A stretch of 64,000 nt of DNA, taken from contig NZ_JHYA01000005.1 in NCBI RefSeq assembly GCF_000621545.1, positions 186,001 to 250,000 on the forward strand, read 5' to 3'. Source of the DNA: Anaerovibrio lipolyticus LB2005. GTDB taxonomy: Bacteria; Bacillota; Negativicutes; Selenomonadales; Selenomonadaceae. Numbering within the stretch: position 1 is the stretch's first letter; every line of letters begins with the position of its first letter. The notes under the pieces were generated by a model that saw only the letters and a program-made list of their open reading frames with translations, was not told the DNA's origin and searched no databases. Positions 18,117-27,000 of the stretch are shown piece by piece. The position numbers and the translations under genes are program-made.

Positions 18117-18998
18117 ATGAATTGGAAAAAAGCGGCTACAATTTTATTAGGTTGTGCCCTGGTAGGGGCCGTTCTGGTGGGATGCGGTGGCCAACAGGCT
18201 GCCCAAAAGGATAATAATCAGGATGGGAAAAATATTGTCAAGGTTGGCTTGCTGACAAGACAAAATCTTAGCGAAGATAAGCTGAATAGTTTATTAAAGG
18301 AAAAAGAGTCATCCGGTCAGGCAATGATAGTTACTTATTATGATAATCTTTCCGCTATGCAGATGGGCTTGGATGCCGGTAACATTCAGTCCATGAGAAT
18401 TTATAAGAGTGTGGCAACTTATTTGACAGACCGCAATAATAATTTGGTAGTAAAGGAAGTTGCTGATCATCCAATGGATGAATTCTGCTTTGGTGTCAGA
18501 AAAGAGGATGAAAAATTACAGGCTGATTTGAATCGGGTTATCGCTGATATGAAGGCCGATGGCACCTTAGAAAAGCTGTCCAAGGAATATGTTACCGCGC
18601 TGAAGAAGGGTGAGGAGCCACCTGCAGTAACCTTGCCATTCCAGCCAGGGGATGTTCCTTTGAGAATCGCTGTAACTGGTGATTTACCTCCACTTGATTT
18701 AGTTAAGGCTGATGGAAGTGCCGCAGGCTTTAACACAGCTATTTTGGCTGAAATCGGTAAACGACTGAGATGCAGCATTGAAGTAGTACAGGTTGCCAGT
18801 GGCGGCAGAGCTGCTACCCTGACCTCCAAGAAGGCCGATGTGGTATTCTGGACCGTTGTTCCTGTTGAAAAGAAGGCTAACAATGAGGCTGTTGGTATTA
18901 AAGGGTTGTTTATGCCACGCGATGCCGATGTTCCAGAGGGTATGGCTTTGACAGATTCCTATTTTAGTGATGAAGTCGTTGATGTAGCAAAGAAATAA
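18117..18998 (+). CDS. Amino-acid ABC transporter binding lipoprotein, apparently circularly permuted
   Basis: Lipoprotein with signal peptide and lipobox LVGC (lipidated Cys23), 293 residues. The two halves of an SBP_bac_3 domain occur in reversed order. Residues ~41-165 match what is usually the second lobe and C-terminus (YDNLSAMQMGLDAGNI, EFCFGVRKEDEKLQADLNRVIADMKADGTLEKLSKEYV). Residues ~181-290 match what is usually the N-terminal lobe (LRIAVTGDLPPLDLVKADGSAAGFNTAILAEIGKRL, then TLTSKKADVVFWT and TDSYFSDEVVDV). The joint is a Pro-rich linker (EEPPAVTLPFQPGDVP). It lies 24 bases after the ATPase with a good SD, so it is the binding protein of this transporter. Confidence 0.88.
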   Translation: MNWKKAATILLGCALVGAVLVGCGGQQAAQKDNNQDGKNIVKVGLLTRQNLSEDKLNSLLKEKESSGQAMIVTYYDNLSAMQMGLDAGNIQSMRIYKSVATYLTDRNNNLVVKEVADHPMDEFCFGVRKEDEKLQADLNRVIADMKADGTLEKLSKEYVTALKKGEEPPAVTLPFQPGDVPLRIAVTGDLPPLDLVKADGSAAGFNTAILAEIGKRLRCSIEVVQVASGGRAATLTSKKADVVFWTVVPVEKKANNEAVGIKGLFMPRDADVPEGMALTDSYFSDEVVDVAKK

Positions 18999-19018
18999 AA
19001 TTTATTAAAGATAAAAAA

Positions 19019-19060
19019 CGGGGCTGCTTATTTCAATATAAGCAGCTCCGCTTTTAGTTT
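19019..19060. terminator. Bidirectional terminator between binding protein and purine permease
   Basis: Stem GGGGCTGCTTAT / ATAAGCAGCTCC with a T-rich run on the plus side and an A-run before it that serves the converging minus-strand gene. Confidence 0.88.
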
Positions 19061-19098
19061 GTGGTTATTTATCTGTTATCAATTAACGTGTTAGTTAC

Positions 19099-20400
19099 TT
19101 ACAGTATATGCAAGAAGTCCAACAGGAACCAAATGCTGAACAGATACAGTAATGGATGAATCTCCTTGCGCTTGCCGGCAGCAATGGTAATGGCAACATA
19201 GCTTATCATACCGAAGGCAACACCGTTAGTGATGCTGTAGGTGAGGGGCATCATAATGCAGGCCAGAACAGATGGATAAAGGGTTCGTTTTTCCTCCCAG
19301 TCAAGGGTACTGATTTCACTGAACATCTGAATACCAGCAATAATAAGCACTGGTGAAGTTATGGCTGGAACAGAGGCTATGGCCTGGGCCAGCGGGAAGA
19401 TAAAAAGCAGTGACAGGAACAAAATACCAGTAGTTACTGCCGCCAGACCAGTACGGGCGCCCGCCATAACACCAGCGGAGGACTCAGCAAAGCTGGAGCA
19501 GGGACCAGTTCCCAGTAAGGTACCCCAGAAGCTGGCAAAGGCATCTGCCATGAGGGCATTGCGTAAATGAGGAAATACTCCGTTTTTTACAATTTTTGCC
19601 TGTTTGCCCACACCTATCATGGTGCCGGTGGTATCAAACATGGTTACCAGCAGAATGACCATTACAATAGGAATCATTTCATGTATATGGTCAAATTCCA
19701 GCCCACCAACGGTGGAGCCAATGTCTGATGGTAGTGAGATTAGCTCTGAAGGTAGTTGCAGCATCCCCAGCATCCAGGCAGCTATGGCCATAATTACCAT
19801 ACCCACAAGCATAGAGGCAGGAACATTTAAAATAGATAATATAAGACAAAGAACAACACCAATGGCAGTGAGGGCAGTGCCATAATTCGTAAGACTCCCC
19901 ATGGTCACGAAGGTGTCCGGACTGTCCACCACCAGTCCGCCACTTTTCAATCCGATAAAGGTAACAAACAGCCCTATACCGGCAGTAATACCGATTTTCA
20001 GACATTCGGGAATGGAATTAATAAGCTGTTCCCGGAAGGATGTGAGGCTTAAAACCAAAAATATGGCAGATGCCACAAAACAGCAGCCTAAGGCGTCCTG
20101 CCAGCTGTATCCCATGGACACAACCACTGTATAGACAACATAAGCATTTATGCCAAGACCGGGTGCAATAACTATAGGATAATTGGCCATCATACCCATA
20201 TAAAAGCAGCCAATGGCGGTAGCACATATAGTTGCCAGGAATACACCACCAAAATTCATACCGGCGTGTTCAAAGAGGGCCGGATTTACCACTATAATGT
20301 ACATTATGGCGAAAAAATTAAGAAGACCACATAACAATTCAGTCTTTATGGAAGAATTTCGCTGTTCAATTTGGAAATGACGCAAAACAAAGTCCTTCAT
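19099..20400 (-). CDS. NCS2-family purine permease (AzgA-like)
   Basis: Secondary transporter for adenine/guanine/hypoxanthine, 433 residues with about 12-14 hydrophobic helices. The AzgA-type opening (RNSSIKTELLCGLLNFFAIMYIIVVNPALF), ANYPIVIAPGLGINAY, ECLKIGITAGIGLFVTFIGLK and the MFDTTGTMIGVGKQA...GTGPCSSFAESSAGVMAGARTGLAAVTTG segments are characteristic of this subfamily as opposed to uracil/xanthine permeases. It stands alone on the minus strand with its own promoter upstream and a shared terminator downstream. Confidence 0.93.
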   Translation of the reverse strand: MKDFVLRHFQIEQRNSSIKTELLCGLLNFFAIMYIIVVNPALFEHAGMNFGGVFLATICATAIGCFYMGMMANYPIVIAPGLGINAYVVYTVVVSMGYSWQDALGCCFVASAIFLVLSLTSFREQLINSIPECLKIGITAGIGLFVTFIGLKSGGLVVDSPDTFVTMGSLTNYGTALTAIGVVLCLILSILNVPASMLVGMVIMAIAAWMLGMLQLPSELISLPSDIGSTVGGLEFDHIHEMIPIVMVILLVTMFDTTGTMIGVGKQAKIVKNGVFPHLRNALMADAFASFWGTLLGTGPCSSFAESSAGVMAGARTGLAAVTTGILFLSLLFIFPLAQAIASVPAITSPVLIIAGIQMFSEISTLDWEEKRTLYPSVLACIMMPLTYSITNGVAFGMISYVAITIAAGKRKEIHPLLYLFSIWFLLDFLHIL

Positions 20401-20494
20401 ACTGTATCAATCCCTTCTGAGTAAAGGCTCATCCCTAAATTACAAGAGATGAAGTATATATTTTTATCTCTACATTATTTGTACTATATTACTA

Positions 20495-20524
20495 TTTATA
20501 CTATGTTATATTTGATTATGTCAA
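20495..20524 (-). promoter_or_regulatory. Promoter of the purine permease gene
   Basis: On the minus strand TTGACA (complement of 20519-20524) and TATAAA (complement of 20495-20500) are 18 bp apart, about 95 bases before the start. No purine riboswitch was recognised in the 292-base gap 20401-20692; it is AT-rich and otherwise featureless to me. Confidence 0.6.
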
Positions 20525-20692
20525 ATGGTTTTAGCTTTTTTGTTATTGTACTTTAACTTTTCTTGATTATATTTAAGATAAAATTTATTTTTTTATTTTT
20601 TTTAATAATTTTGTAGGGATAAAAGAATTAATGTCGAATACACTTCAGTATATGATGTATGATGAATTATATATATAAAGGAGTGTGAAGCG

Positions 20693-22240
20693 ATGCGAAA
20701 ACTTAGTCAGGAAGCCCTGGAAATAAAAAGGGCAGAGCAGGCCTTCGACCGAAAGCGAAAGACTATCGGTATGTTTGGCGCCCCCATATTGGCTATCTTA
20801 ATTTTTTTTACGCCAATAGACGGGTTGACTGTGGAAGCACATAAGCTGCTTTCCATAATGGTATTGGTTTCTTTGTGGTGGATTACAGAACCGGTTCCAA
20901 TCCCAGTTACTTCTCTTATCGGCCCCGTGTTGGCTGTTATCACGGGCGTGGTTAAGGCCTCAGATGCCTTTGCTGCCTTTGCGAATCCTATGATTTTCCT
21001 TTTCATGGGTGGATTTATTCTGGCCAAGGCAATGATGCTTCACGGACTGGATAAAAGATTTTCCTATTGGCTGTTGTCCATGTCCTGGGTGGGCTCAAAC
21101 CCACGAAGGATTTTTTTGGCTATTGGTCTTGCTGCAGCCCTTTGTTCCGGCTGGGTCAGCAATACCGCCACTGCAGCCATGATGTTGCCAATTTGTTTGG
21201 GCCTCTTGGGTGCCATTAAGGATATGATGGCGGCCAACGGAAAGGATATTGATTTATCAGATTATAAATATGCTACAGGACTTATGCTTATGACGGCCTA
21301 TGCGGCTTCCATCGGTGGTGTGCTTACCCCTATCGGAACTCCGCCAAACCTGATTATGTTGGGTTTCTTGGATCAGATGGCCAATATTCACATTTCCTTC
21401 TTTGAGTGGATGACTTGGGGCTTTATAGCCATGGTGGTATACTTTGTCATTGCTTATGCGGTGCTGATGAAGCTGTTCCCACCTGATGTGGACAAGATTG
21501 AGGGCGCAGAGGAATTTATTGCCCAGCGTATTCGTGAGCTGGGTGACTGGACCAGAGCCCAGAAAAATACTCTGTTTTGCTTTATTGTGGCAGTAATACT
21601 GTGGGTTACCCCTGGTATATTAAGCATTGCCTTGGGTACCACCTCACCTGTCCTTACAATGTATAACAGATTGTTCCCAGAGGCCATTGCGGCCATGGCA
21701 GGAGCCTTGCTGCTCTTTGTTATACCTGTGGATTTTAGTGAAAGAAAGTTCACTATTAAATGGGAAGAAGCCAAAGAAGGCATTGAGTGGGGTACTCTTA
21801 TCCTCTTTGGTGGCGGTCTTGCCATGGGTTCCATGATGTACAAGACAGGCCTTTCCTCCTGGATTGGTGATTTGATTATCGGCGGACTGGGTGGCTCCAT
21901 TTCCCAGGTAACCATGGTGGCTATCTTCTCCGTATTGGCATTGATGCTGGCGGAGCTTACTTCCCATACGGCTGCTACTAATATGATTGGTCCTTTGGCC
22001 ATTACTGCAGCCATGTCAGCTGGACTTAGCCCGGTTCCGGTTTCCGTTGGTATAGCTTTAGCAGCCTCTTTGGGCTTTATGCTTCCGGTCTCCACGCCGC
22101 CAAATGCCATTGTATATGCCACGGGCTACATTCCAATTACCAAGATGCTGCGTACTGGTATAATTATCGATTTTGTCGGTATCGCATTTGTAACCATTCC
22201 GCTGGTAGTTTATTTTGTAACCTGGATAGTGGGAATTTAA
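20693..22240 (+). CDS. DASS (SLC13) family sodium/dicarboxylate carrier
   Basis: Inner-membrane Na+-coupled di/tricarboxylate carrier, 515 residues. The family's two hairpin repeats are visible: first WVSNTATAAMMLP with TPIGTPPNLIMLGF, second ELTSHTAATNMIGP with PVSTPPNAIVYATGYI. The first repeat has the classic Ser-Asn-Thr; the second has Ser-His-Thr in the equivalent place, a deviation in the substrate-binding motif. Likely substrates are succinate, malate, fumarate or citrate. Strong SD AAGGAG before the ATG; a terminator follows. Confidence 0.92.
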   Translation: MRKLSQEALEIKRAEQAFDRKRKTIGMFGAPILAILIFFTPIDGLTVEAHKLLSIMVLVSLWWITEPVPIPVTSLIGPVLAVITGVVKASDAFAAFANPMIFLFMGGFILAKAMMLHGLDKRFSYWLLSMSWVGSNPRRIFLAIGLAAALCSGWVSNTATAAMMLPICLGLLGAIKDMMAANGKDIDLSDYKYATGLMLMTAYAASIGGVLTPIGTPPNLIMLGFLDQMANIHISFFEWMTWGFIAMVVYFVIAYAVLMKLFPPDVDKIEGAEEFIAQRIRELGDWTRAQKNTLFCFIVAVILWVTPGILSIALGTTSPVLTMYNRLFPEAIAAMAGALLLFVIPVDFSERKFTIKWEEAKEGIEWGTLILFGGGLAMGSMMYKTGLSSWIGDLIIGGLGGSISQVTMVAIFSVLALMLAELTSHTAATNMIGPLAITAAMSAGLSPVPVSVGIALAASLGFMLPVSTPPNAIVYATGYIPITKMLRTGIIIDFVGIAFVTIPLVVYFVTWIVGI

Positions 22241-22280
22241 TTTACAGCAGATAAATAATTAGGCATATTACCAATATCAG

Positions 22281-22316
22281 AGAATGAGCTTCAGCTTTAT
22301 GGGGCTCATTCTTTTA
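22281..22316 (+). terminator. Rho-independent terminator after the DASS carrier
   Basis: AGAATGAGC and GGCTCATTCT form the stem of a hairpin followed by T-rich sequence. Confidence 0.85.
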
Positions 22317-22375
22317 ATTTTCAGATTCATGTGTTAAACTATAACCATGAATGAAACATAATCGGAGGTGCTAAT

Positions 22376-22624
22376 ATGGTTAGTGAAGAAACTATGATGT
22401 TCCGCTTTGGTGCAGATGAGAATAAGGCAGAGAATATTATAAAGAGCACATGCTCATCCATGGAAAAGAAGGGCTATAACCCAATCAATCAGCTGGTGGG
22501 TTATCTTTTGTCCGGAGATCCAACCTATGTTACCAGCTTTGAGGATGCCCGCAAGAAGATTCGCACTCTGGAGCGGGATGAGATTTTGGAAGAATTAATC
22601 AGATCATATTTGGAGAAGAAATAA
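22376..22624 (+). CDS. IreB family regulatory phosphoprotein (UPF0297)
   Basis: 82 residues, standard length for the IreB/YrzL family (VSEETMMFRFG..., KKGYNPINQLVGYLLSGDPTYVTSF.DARKKIR..ERDEILEELIRSYL). In Enterococcus IreB is phosphorylated on N-terminal threonines by the Ser/Thr kinase IreK and affects cell-wall stress; a Thr is present at position 6. It overlaps ruvX by one base. IreB-RuvX-DUF1292 is a conserved Firmicutes gene order. Confidence 0.95.
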   Translation: MVSEETMMFRFGADENKAENIIKSTCSSMEKKGYNPINQLVGYLLSGDPTYVTSFEDARKKIRTLERDEILEELIRSYLEKK

Positions 22625-23040
22625 TGGAAAGAGCTTTGGCCCTTGATGTGGGAGATAGAACTATAGGAATAGCTGTCAGCGATCTTTTGGGAATGACTGC
22701 CCAGGGTGTGGAAACCATTCGCAGGACAACCATGGAGGATGATATTAACCGTATCAAGGAACTGACGGCAGAGTACGAAACCACCAAAATGGTGGTGGGT
22801 TATCCCCGCAATATGAATGGCACCGAGGGTCCCCGTTGTGAGTTTGTAAAGGAATTCTGTGAGGAGCTCAAGAAAGCTATCCCGGATGCCAATATTATTC
22901 TTTGGGATGAGCGATTATCTACTGTGGCGGCTACCCGTTCCCTTATTGAGGCTGATGTAAGCCGTAAGAAGCGCAAGAAGGTTATCGATAAGATGGCGGC
23001 GGTATTTATTCTGCAGGGGTGGCTTGACAGTAATGGTTGA
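22624..23040 (+). CDS. ruvX: Holliday junction resolvase RuvX/YqgF
   Basis: RNase H-fold putative Holliday-junction resolvase or pre-16S rRNA nuclease, 138 residues. Catalytic Asp in the opening ALDVGDRTIGIAVSD, the VGYPRNMNGTEGPR segment, WDERLSTVAA with conserved Asp/Glu, and a C-terminal KKVIDKMAAVFILQGWLD. It overlaps ireB by one base. In E. coli YqgF is needed for 16S rRNA 5' processing, which may be its main job. Confidence 0.96.
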   Translation: MERALALDVGDRTIGIAVSDLLGMTAQGVETIRRTTMEDDINRIKELTAEYETTKMVVGYPRNMNGTEGPRCEFVKEFCEELKKAIPDANIILWDERLSTVAATRSLIEADVSRKKRKKVIDKMAAVFILQGWLDSNG

Positions 23041-23125
23041 CAATGGTAGTCCTATAGGGTAAAATCCCATTGGTTACTAAGTTAATTCATGGCCTTAGGG
23101 TCATGTGCCTAAAAAGGAGAAAAGC

Positions 23126-23443
23126 ATGGCAGATAATAAGAATGTACCTGAAGAAGATTATATGGATGATGATATTATTGTTACCTTTCAGGATGATGAG
23201 GGTAATGAGCGTTATTTCGCAGAGGAAATGCGTATTCCTTTAAATGGTGCTGAATATGCACTGCTGGTGGGCCTCAATGTGGAGGAAGACGAGGACTTTG
23301 ACGAGGAAGAAAATGTTACCATCGCCAAGATCGTAAAGGACGAGAATGGCGAGGACGAGTACATTGTGGATTTCCCTGAGGAAGAGTTCGATGCTGTTGT
23401 AGTTGAGTACAACAAGATTATGGACGAGGCAGAGGCTGAATAA
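23126..23443 (+). CDS. DUF1292 protein (YrzB-like)
   Basis: Very acidic protein of unknown function, 105 residues. The DUF1292 core DDDIIVTFQDDEGNE..F has many Asp/Glu, followed by an acidic central linker. ATG 23126 has AAGGAG 8 bases upstream; a longer in-frame start at 23105 lacks an SD. It is the third member of the conserved ireB-ruvX-DUF1292 group, with an 85-base gap from ruvX that contains a possible weak hairpin. Role unknown. Confidence 0.92.
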   Translation: MADNKNVPEEDYMDDDIIVTFQDDEGNERYFAEEMRIPLNGAEYALLVGLNVEEDEDFDEEENVTIAKIVKDENGEDEYIVDFPEEEFDAVVVEYNKIMDEAEAE

Positions 23444-23457
23444 TCTTCGTGAATTAA

Positions 23458-23489
23458 GGGCGGTTGCTTTTGAAGCAGCCGTCTTTTTT
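23458..23489 (+). terminator. Rho-independent terminator after DUF1292 gene
   Basis: GGCGGTTGCTT / AAGCAGCCGTC stem with a 3-base loop and six T. Confidence 0.9.
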
Positions 23490-23590
23490 GTGGCAAAAAT
23501 CTGTCTTTATTTTTGTGCTTTGCTATGGACTATGATATTATATTACTATCTGTAACTATGGATATATGAAAAGATTATGGGGTGAACACT

Positions 23591-24691
23591 GTGGATTTTA
23601 AGAATCTGAAGGATTCATTAAAAGACATCGTAACTGAAAGTATTTCTTATGATGCCAAGGCAAGTGAGGAAGAAATAAAAAAGAAAAAGAGAAATATCAT
23701 CATAGCTGTTTCCGGCCTTATGGTGGTATTTGTTTTGTTTTTTGGAATAATGCTCTTTTCCTTTAAACTGGGCAGTCCAATGAACATGGATGGCAAAAAG
23801 GATTTGGTCTATGTCCATGTGGCCAAGGGCATGAGTAGCGCCGATATAGGCAAGGAGCTGGAAAAGAAGGGCGTTATCACCTCCACCACCAAGTTTTGGA
23901 TTGCCACAAAATTAAATGGGGCTGATTCAAAGTTCAAGGTGGGAACCTTTGCCCTTGCCAAGAATATGAGTGCGGCGGATGCCCTGTCGGTTCTTATTAA
24001 CGGAAATACTGTGGCTGTGCGGGTAACCATTCCTGAGGGCTATGGGGTAAAGGAAATTGCCAAGCGCCTTGATGAATATGGCGTTTGCAGTGAAAGGGAA
24101 TTTTTGGAGCTGGCCAAGGATTATGCTCCTTATGATTATATGGAAAAGCATAAGAATACCGTTTACCGGGTGGAGGGCTTCCTGTTCCCGGATACATACG
24201 ATTTTGCCAGTGACGCCACTGCCAAGGACGTTATGAATCGCATGATAGACGAGTTTGATAACAAGCTCACTGCAGATATGAGAAAAGAGGCAGCAGCCAG
24301 GGATATTTCTATTTATGATCTGGTTACCATGGCTTCCCTTGTCGAAAAGGAAGCTCGCTATGAGGAGGACATGCCTATTATTTCCCAGGTGCTGTGGAAG
24401 CGTCTGAATATCTCCATGCCTCTCCAGAGTGATGCCACCCTTCAGTATGTAATGGCGGAAATCAAGGAGGATGTATCCATTGCGGATACCAAGATAGATT
24501 CACCATATAATTCCTATCAGAACTACGGCTTACCACCTGGACCTATAGCCAGCCCGGGGCTGAAGGCCTTGAAGTCTGCCCTTAGACCTGCGTCTACTGA
24601 TTATCTCTATTTTGTGGCTGACAGACAGGGTAAAAACTATTACAGCAATACCTATGATGAGCATCTGGCCATCGTGTCGGAGGTTCGTTAA
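23591..24691 (+). CDS. mltG: Endolytic transglycosylase MltG
   Basis: Membrane-anchored lytic transglycosylase that cleaves nascent peptidoglycan strands, about 366 residues. A single N-terminal transmembrane segment (IIIAVSGLMVVFVLFFGIMLFSF), then a LysM-like region, then the YceG domain with PEGYGVKEIAKRL and the catalytic Glu in ASLVEKEARYEEDMP, and a C-terminal YNSYQNYGLPPGPIASPGLKAL...YLYFVAD. GTG 23591 is chosen because GGGG at 23579 gives a sensible SD spacing; GTG 23582 is equally in frame. Overlaps the next gene by one base. Confidence 0.94.
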   Translation: MDFKNLKDSLKDIVTESISYDAKASEEEIKKKKRNIIIAVSGLMVVFVLFFGIMLFSFKLGSPMNMDGKKDLVYVHVAKGMSSADIGKELEKKGVITSTTKFWIATKLNGADSKFKVGTFALAKNMSAADALSVLINGNTVAVRVTIPEGYGVKEIAKRLDEYGVCSEREFLELAKDYAPYDYMEKHKNTVYRVEGFLFPDTYDFASDATAKDVMNRMIDEFDNKLTADMRKEAAARDISIYDLVTMASLVEKEARYEEDMPIISQVLWKRLNISMPLQSDATLQYVMAEIKEDVSIADTKIDSPYNSYQNYGLPPGPIASPGLKALKSALRPASTDYLYFVADRQGKNYYSNTYDEHLAIVSEVR

Positions 24692-25305
24692 TGGAGAAAT
24701 TTGAGGCTTTAATTGGGGAAATGGAGGAATACGGCCGCAGTAATCACGTTCCCATTATAAATGAAAAGGGAATGCCGGTACTGCTGGAGGTGGTTCGTCA
24801 AAAGAAGCCCCACCGTGTACTGGAAATCGGTACGGCCATCGGCTATTCGGCGTTGCTGATTGCCCATAATTCCGCAGAGGATGTGGAAATAGATACTCTG
24901 GAGATTTCCCAGGAGCGGGCAGATACAGCCAGAGCCTATATAGACAGATCTGCTTATAGGGATCGCATCAGAATACATATCGGGGATGCAGGGGAGAATA
25001 TATTGAAGCTCTCCGGTAAGTATGATTTTGTGTTTATTGATGCTGCCAAGGGACAATATCCGGATTATTTCCGTAAGATATATCCCCTTTTGACAGAGGA
25101 TGCCATGGTGCTGGCAGATAACGTGCTGTTTCGTGGATATGTGCGGGGTGGTGCTGAGTGTCCCCGTCGGTTTAAGACCATAGTGAAAAGGCTGCGGGAG
25201 TACATTTCCCTGGTCAGTGATAATAATGAATTTGAAACTGTAATTCGTGAGGACGGCGACGGTCTGGCAGTAAGCCAGCGGTTGCCCAAGGAGAACAATA
25301 GATGA
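24691..25305 (+). CDS. trmR: tRNA 5-hydroxyuridine O-methyltransferase (TrmR-like)
   Basis: Class I SAM-dependent O-methyltransferase, 204 residues. SAM-binding motif VLEIGTAIGYSALLIA, acidic strand end DTLEISQERADTA, FIDAAKGQYPDYF and ADNVLFRGYV (metal and catalytic region) match the YrrM/TrmR type. TrmR methylates 5-hydroxyuridine at tRNA position 34. The next gene, a U32 protein of the TrhP kind, makes that hydroxyuridine, and the two overlap by 4 bases, which supports this call over caffeoyl-CoA-like methyltransferases of the same fold. Confidence 0.88.
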   Translation: MEKFEALIGEMEEYGRSNHVPIINEKGMPVLLEVVRQKKPHRVLEIGTAIGYSALLIAHNSAEDVEIDTLEISQERADTARAYIDRSAYRDRIRIHIGDAGENILKLSGKYDFVFIDAAKGQYPDYFRKIYPLLTEDAMVLADNVLFRGYVRGGAECPRRFKTIVKRLREYISLVSDNNEFETVIREDGDGLAVSQRLPKENNR

Positions 25306-26522
25306 TAAAAAAGCCTGAATTACTGGCCCCCGCCGGTAATATGGAAAAACTAAAAATGGCCCTGATATATGGTGCTGATGCCGTATATCTGGGAGGCAAG
25401 GCCTTTGGACTTAGGGCCTTTGGAGGCAACTTCGACTATGATGAGCTGAAGGAGGCTGTGGACTTTGCCCACAAGCTGGGGAGAAAGGTATATGTCACTG
25501 TAAATATCTTTCCCCATAACAGTGATATGGAAAAGCTGCCGGAGTATTTGGCATACCTTAATGAGATAAAGGTTGATGCCATGCTTATAGCTGATTTGGG
25601 GATTTTCACACTGGCCAAGAAGTACGCACCAGATACGGATATTCACATCAGTACCCAGGCCAACAATACCAACTGGGTAACTGTAAACACCTGGGCGGAT
25701 ATGGGAGCTTCCCGTGTGGTGCTGGCCAGAGAAATGTCCTTGGGGGAAATCAGAACAATTCGCGAAAAATGCTCTGTGGAGCTGGAGATGTTCGTTCATG
25801 GTGCCATGTGTATTTCATATTCTGGCCGTTGTCTTATGAGCAACTATATGACGGGCCGTGATGCCAACCGTGGCAGCTGCGCCCAGGCCTGCCGTTGGAA
25901 ATATGCTCTGGTGGAGGAAAAGCGTCCCGGCCAGTATTTTCCTATTGAGGAGGATGACAGAGGCACTTATTTCTTTAATTCCAAGGATATGTGTCTGCTG
26001 CCTCATATTGGGGATGTTATTGACAGCGGTGTGGACAGCCTGAAAATCGAGGGCCGCATGAAAAGCGTTCATTATGCCGCCAGCATCGTTAAGGCCTATC
26101 GGGCTGCCATTGACAGCTATTGTGAGGACCCGGAGCATTTTGAGCTGAAGCAGGAGTGGATTGATGAGCTGGGAAAGGTGTCTCATCGTCAGTACACCAC
26201 CGGCTTTTACTATAACAAGCCAACGGAGGATGACCAGATTTACGGCACCACCTCCTATGAACAGACCTCAGATTTTGTGGGGCTGGTTCTTTCCTACGAT
26301 GAGGCCACCGGCTATGCCATGGTGGAGCAGCGCAACAATATGAAGAAGGGGCAGGAAATCGAGGTATTTCAGCCCAACCTTCCAGGCTATCGCATGATTT
26401 TGGATGAGATGTATAATGATGAAGGGGAGCTCATTGACGTGGCACCTCACCCACAGCAGCTGGTGAAAATGAAAATGGCCCAGCCAGTGGAGCCATATAC
26501 TATTTTGCGCCGGGATATATAA
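25302..26522 (+). CDS. trhP: U32 family protein, tRNA uridine-34 hydroxylation (TrhP-like)
   Basis: Peptidase-U32-type protein, 406 residues. N-terminal TIM-barrel-like PELLAPAGNMEKLKMALIYGADAVYLGG, then the conserved cysteine cluster MCISYSGRCLMSNYMTGRDANRGSCAQACRWKY, with four Cys that fit a [4Fe-4S] cluster. TrhP proteins use prephenate to form 5-hydroxyuridine at tRNA position 34; they are not real peptidases. The 4-base overlap with trmR puts two successive steps of wobble-uridine modification in one unit. YegQ/RlhA-type relatives have other RNA targets, so TrhP is family- and context-based. Confidence 0.88.
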   Translation: MIKKPELLAPAGNMEKLKMALIYGADAVYLGGKAFGLRAFGGNFDYDELKEAVDFAHKLGRKVYVTVNIFPHNSDMEKLPEYLAYLNEIKVDAMLIADLGIFTLAKKYAPDTDIHISTQANNTNWVTVNTWADMGASRVVLAREMSLGEIRTIREKCSVELEMFVHGAMCISYSGRCLMSNYMTGRDANRGSCAQACRWKYALVEEKRPGQYFPIEEDDRGTYFFNSKDMCLLPHIGDVIDSGVDSLKIEGRMKSVHYAASIVKAYRAAIDSYCEDPEHFELKQEWIDELGKVSHRQYTTGFYYNKPTEDDQIYGTTSYEQTSDFVGLVLSYDEATGYAMVEQRNNMKKGQEIEVFQPNLPGYRMILDEMYNDEGELIDVAPHPQQLVKMKMAQPVEPYTILRRDI

Positions 26523-26538
26523 AAAGGAGTATGATGAA

Positions 26539-26988
26539 ATGGGTAAAGTTCTTGTAATTCACGGACCAAATCTTAATCTGTTAGGCACCAGGGAACCGGA
26601 AATTTACGGCTATGAAACCTTGGCGGACATTAATGATATGCTGCAGAAGCAGGCGGCAGCTGACGGGGTACCCGCTGATTTCTTCCAGTCTAACCACGAG
26701 GGAGACATTGTGGACACCATCCAGCAGGCACCAGCCAAGGGCTATAATTTCATTATCTTAAATGCCGGGGCCTTTACCCATTACAGCATTGCTATCCGGG
26801 ATGCCATTGCGGCCATTAATGTACCAGTCATTGAGGTTCATCTTTCCAATGTTCATACCCGTGAGGAATTTCGCCACAAGTCTGTAATTGCACCGGTGGT
26901 AATGGGGCAGATTCTTGGCTTTGGGGTGGACAGCTACTTTGCCGCCATGGCGGTGGTGCTGAGAAAAATCAAACAAAGACTTAATTAG
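26539..26988 (+). CDS. aroQ: 3-dehydroquinate dehydratase, type II
   Basis: Shikimate-pathway enzyme, 149 residues, standard length. Motifs: VIHGPNLNLLGTREPEIYG (with the catalytic Tyr region), FFQSNHEGDIVDTIQQA, ILNAGAFTHYSIAIRDAI and EVHLSNVHTREEFRHKSVIAPV (catalytic His region). It lies 16 bases after trhP and just before an Xaa-Pro peptidase, a gene order also seen before efp in other Firmicutes. Confidence 0.97.
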   Translation: MGKVLVIHGPNLNLLGTREPEIYGYETLADINDMLQKQAAADGVPADFFQSNHEGDIVDTIQQAPAKGYNFIILNAGAFTHYSIAIRDAIAAINVPVIEVHLSNVHTREEFRHKSVIAPVVMGQILGFGVDSYFAAMAVVLRKIKQRLN

Positions 26989-27000
26989 GAAGTGTTTTTT

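Noticed and set aside
20401-20692. Possible purine riboswitch upstream of the AzgA-like permease
   Set aside because: I looked for the purine aptamer core (TATA..loops..) and saw only AT-rich DNA and a sigma-A promoter.
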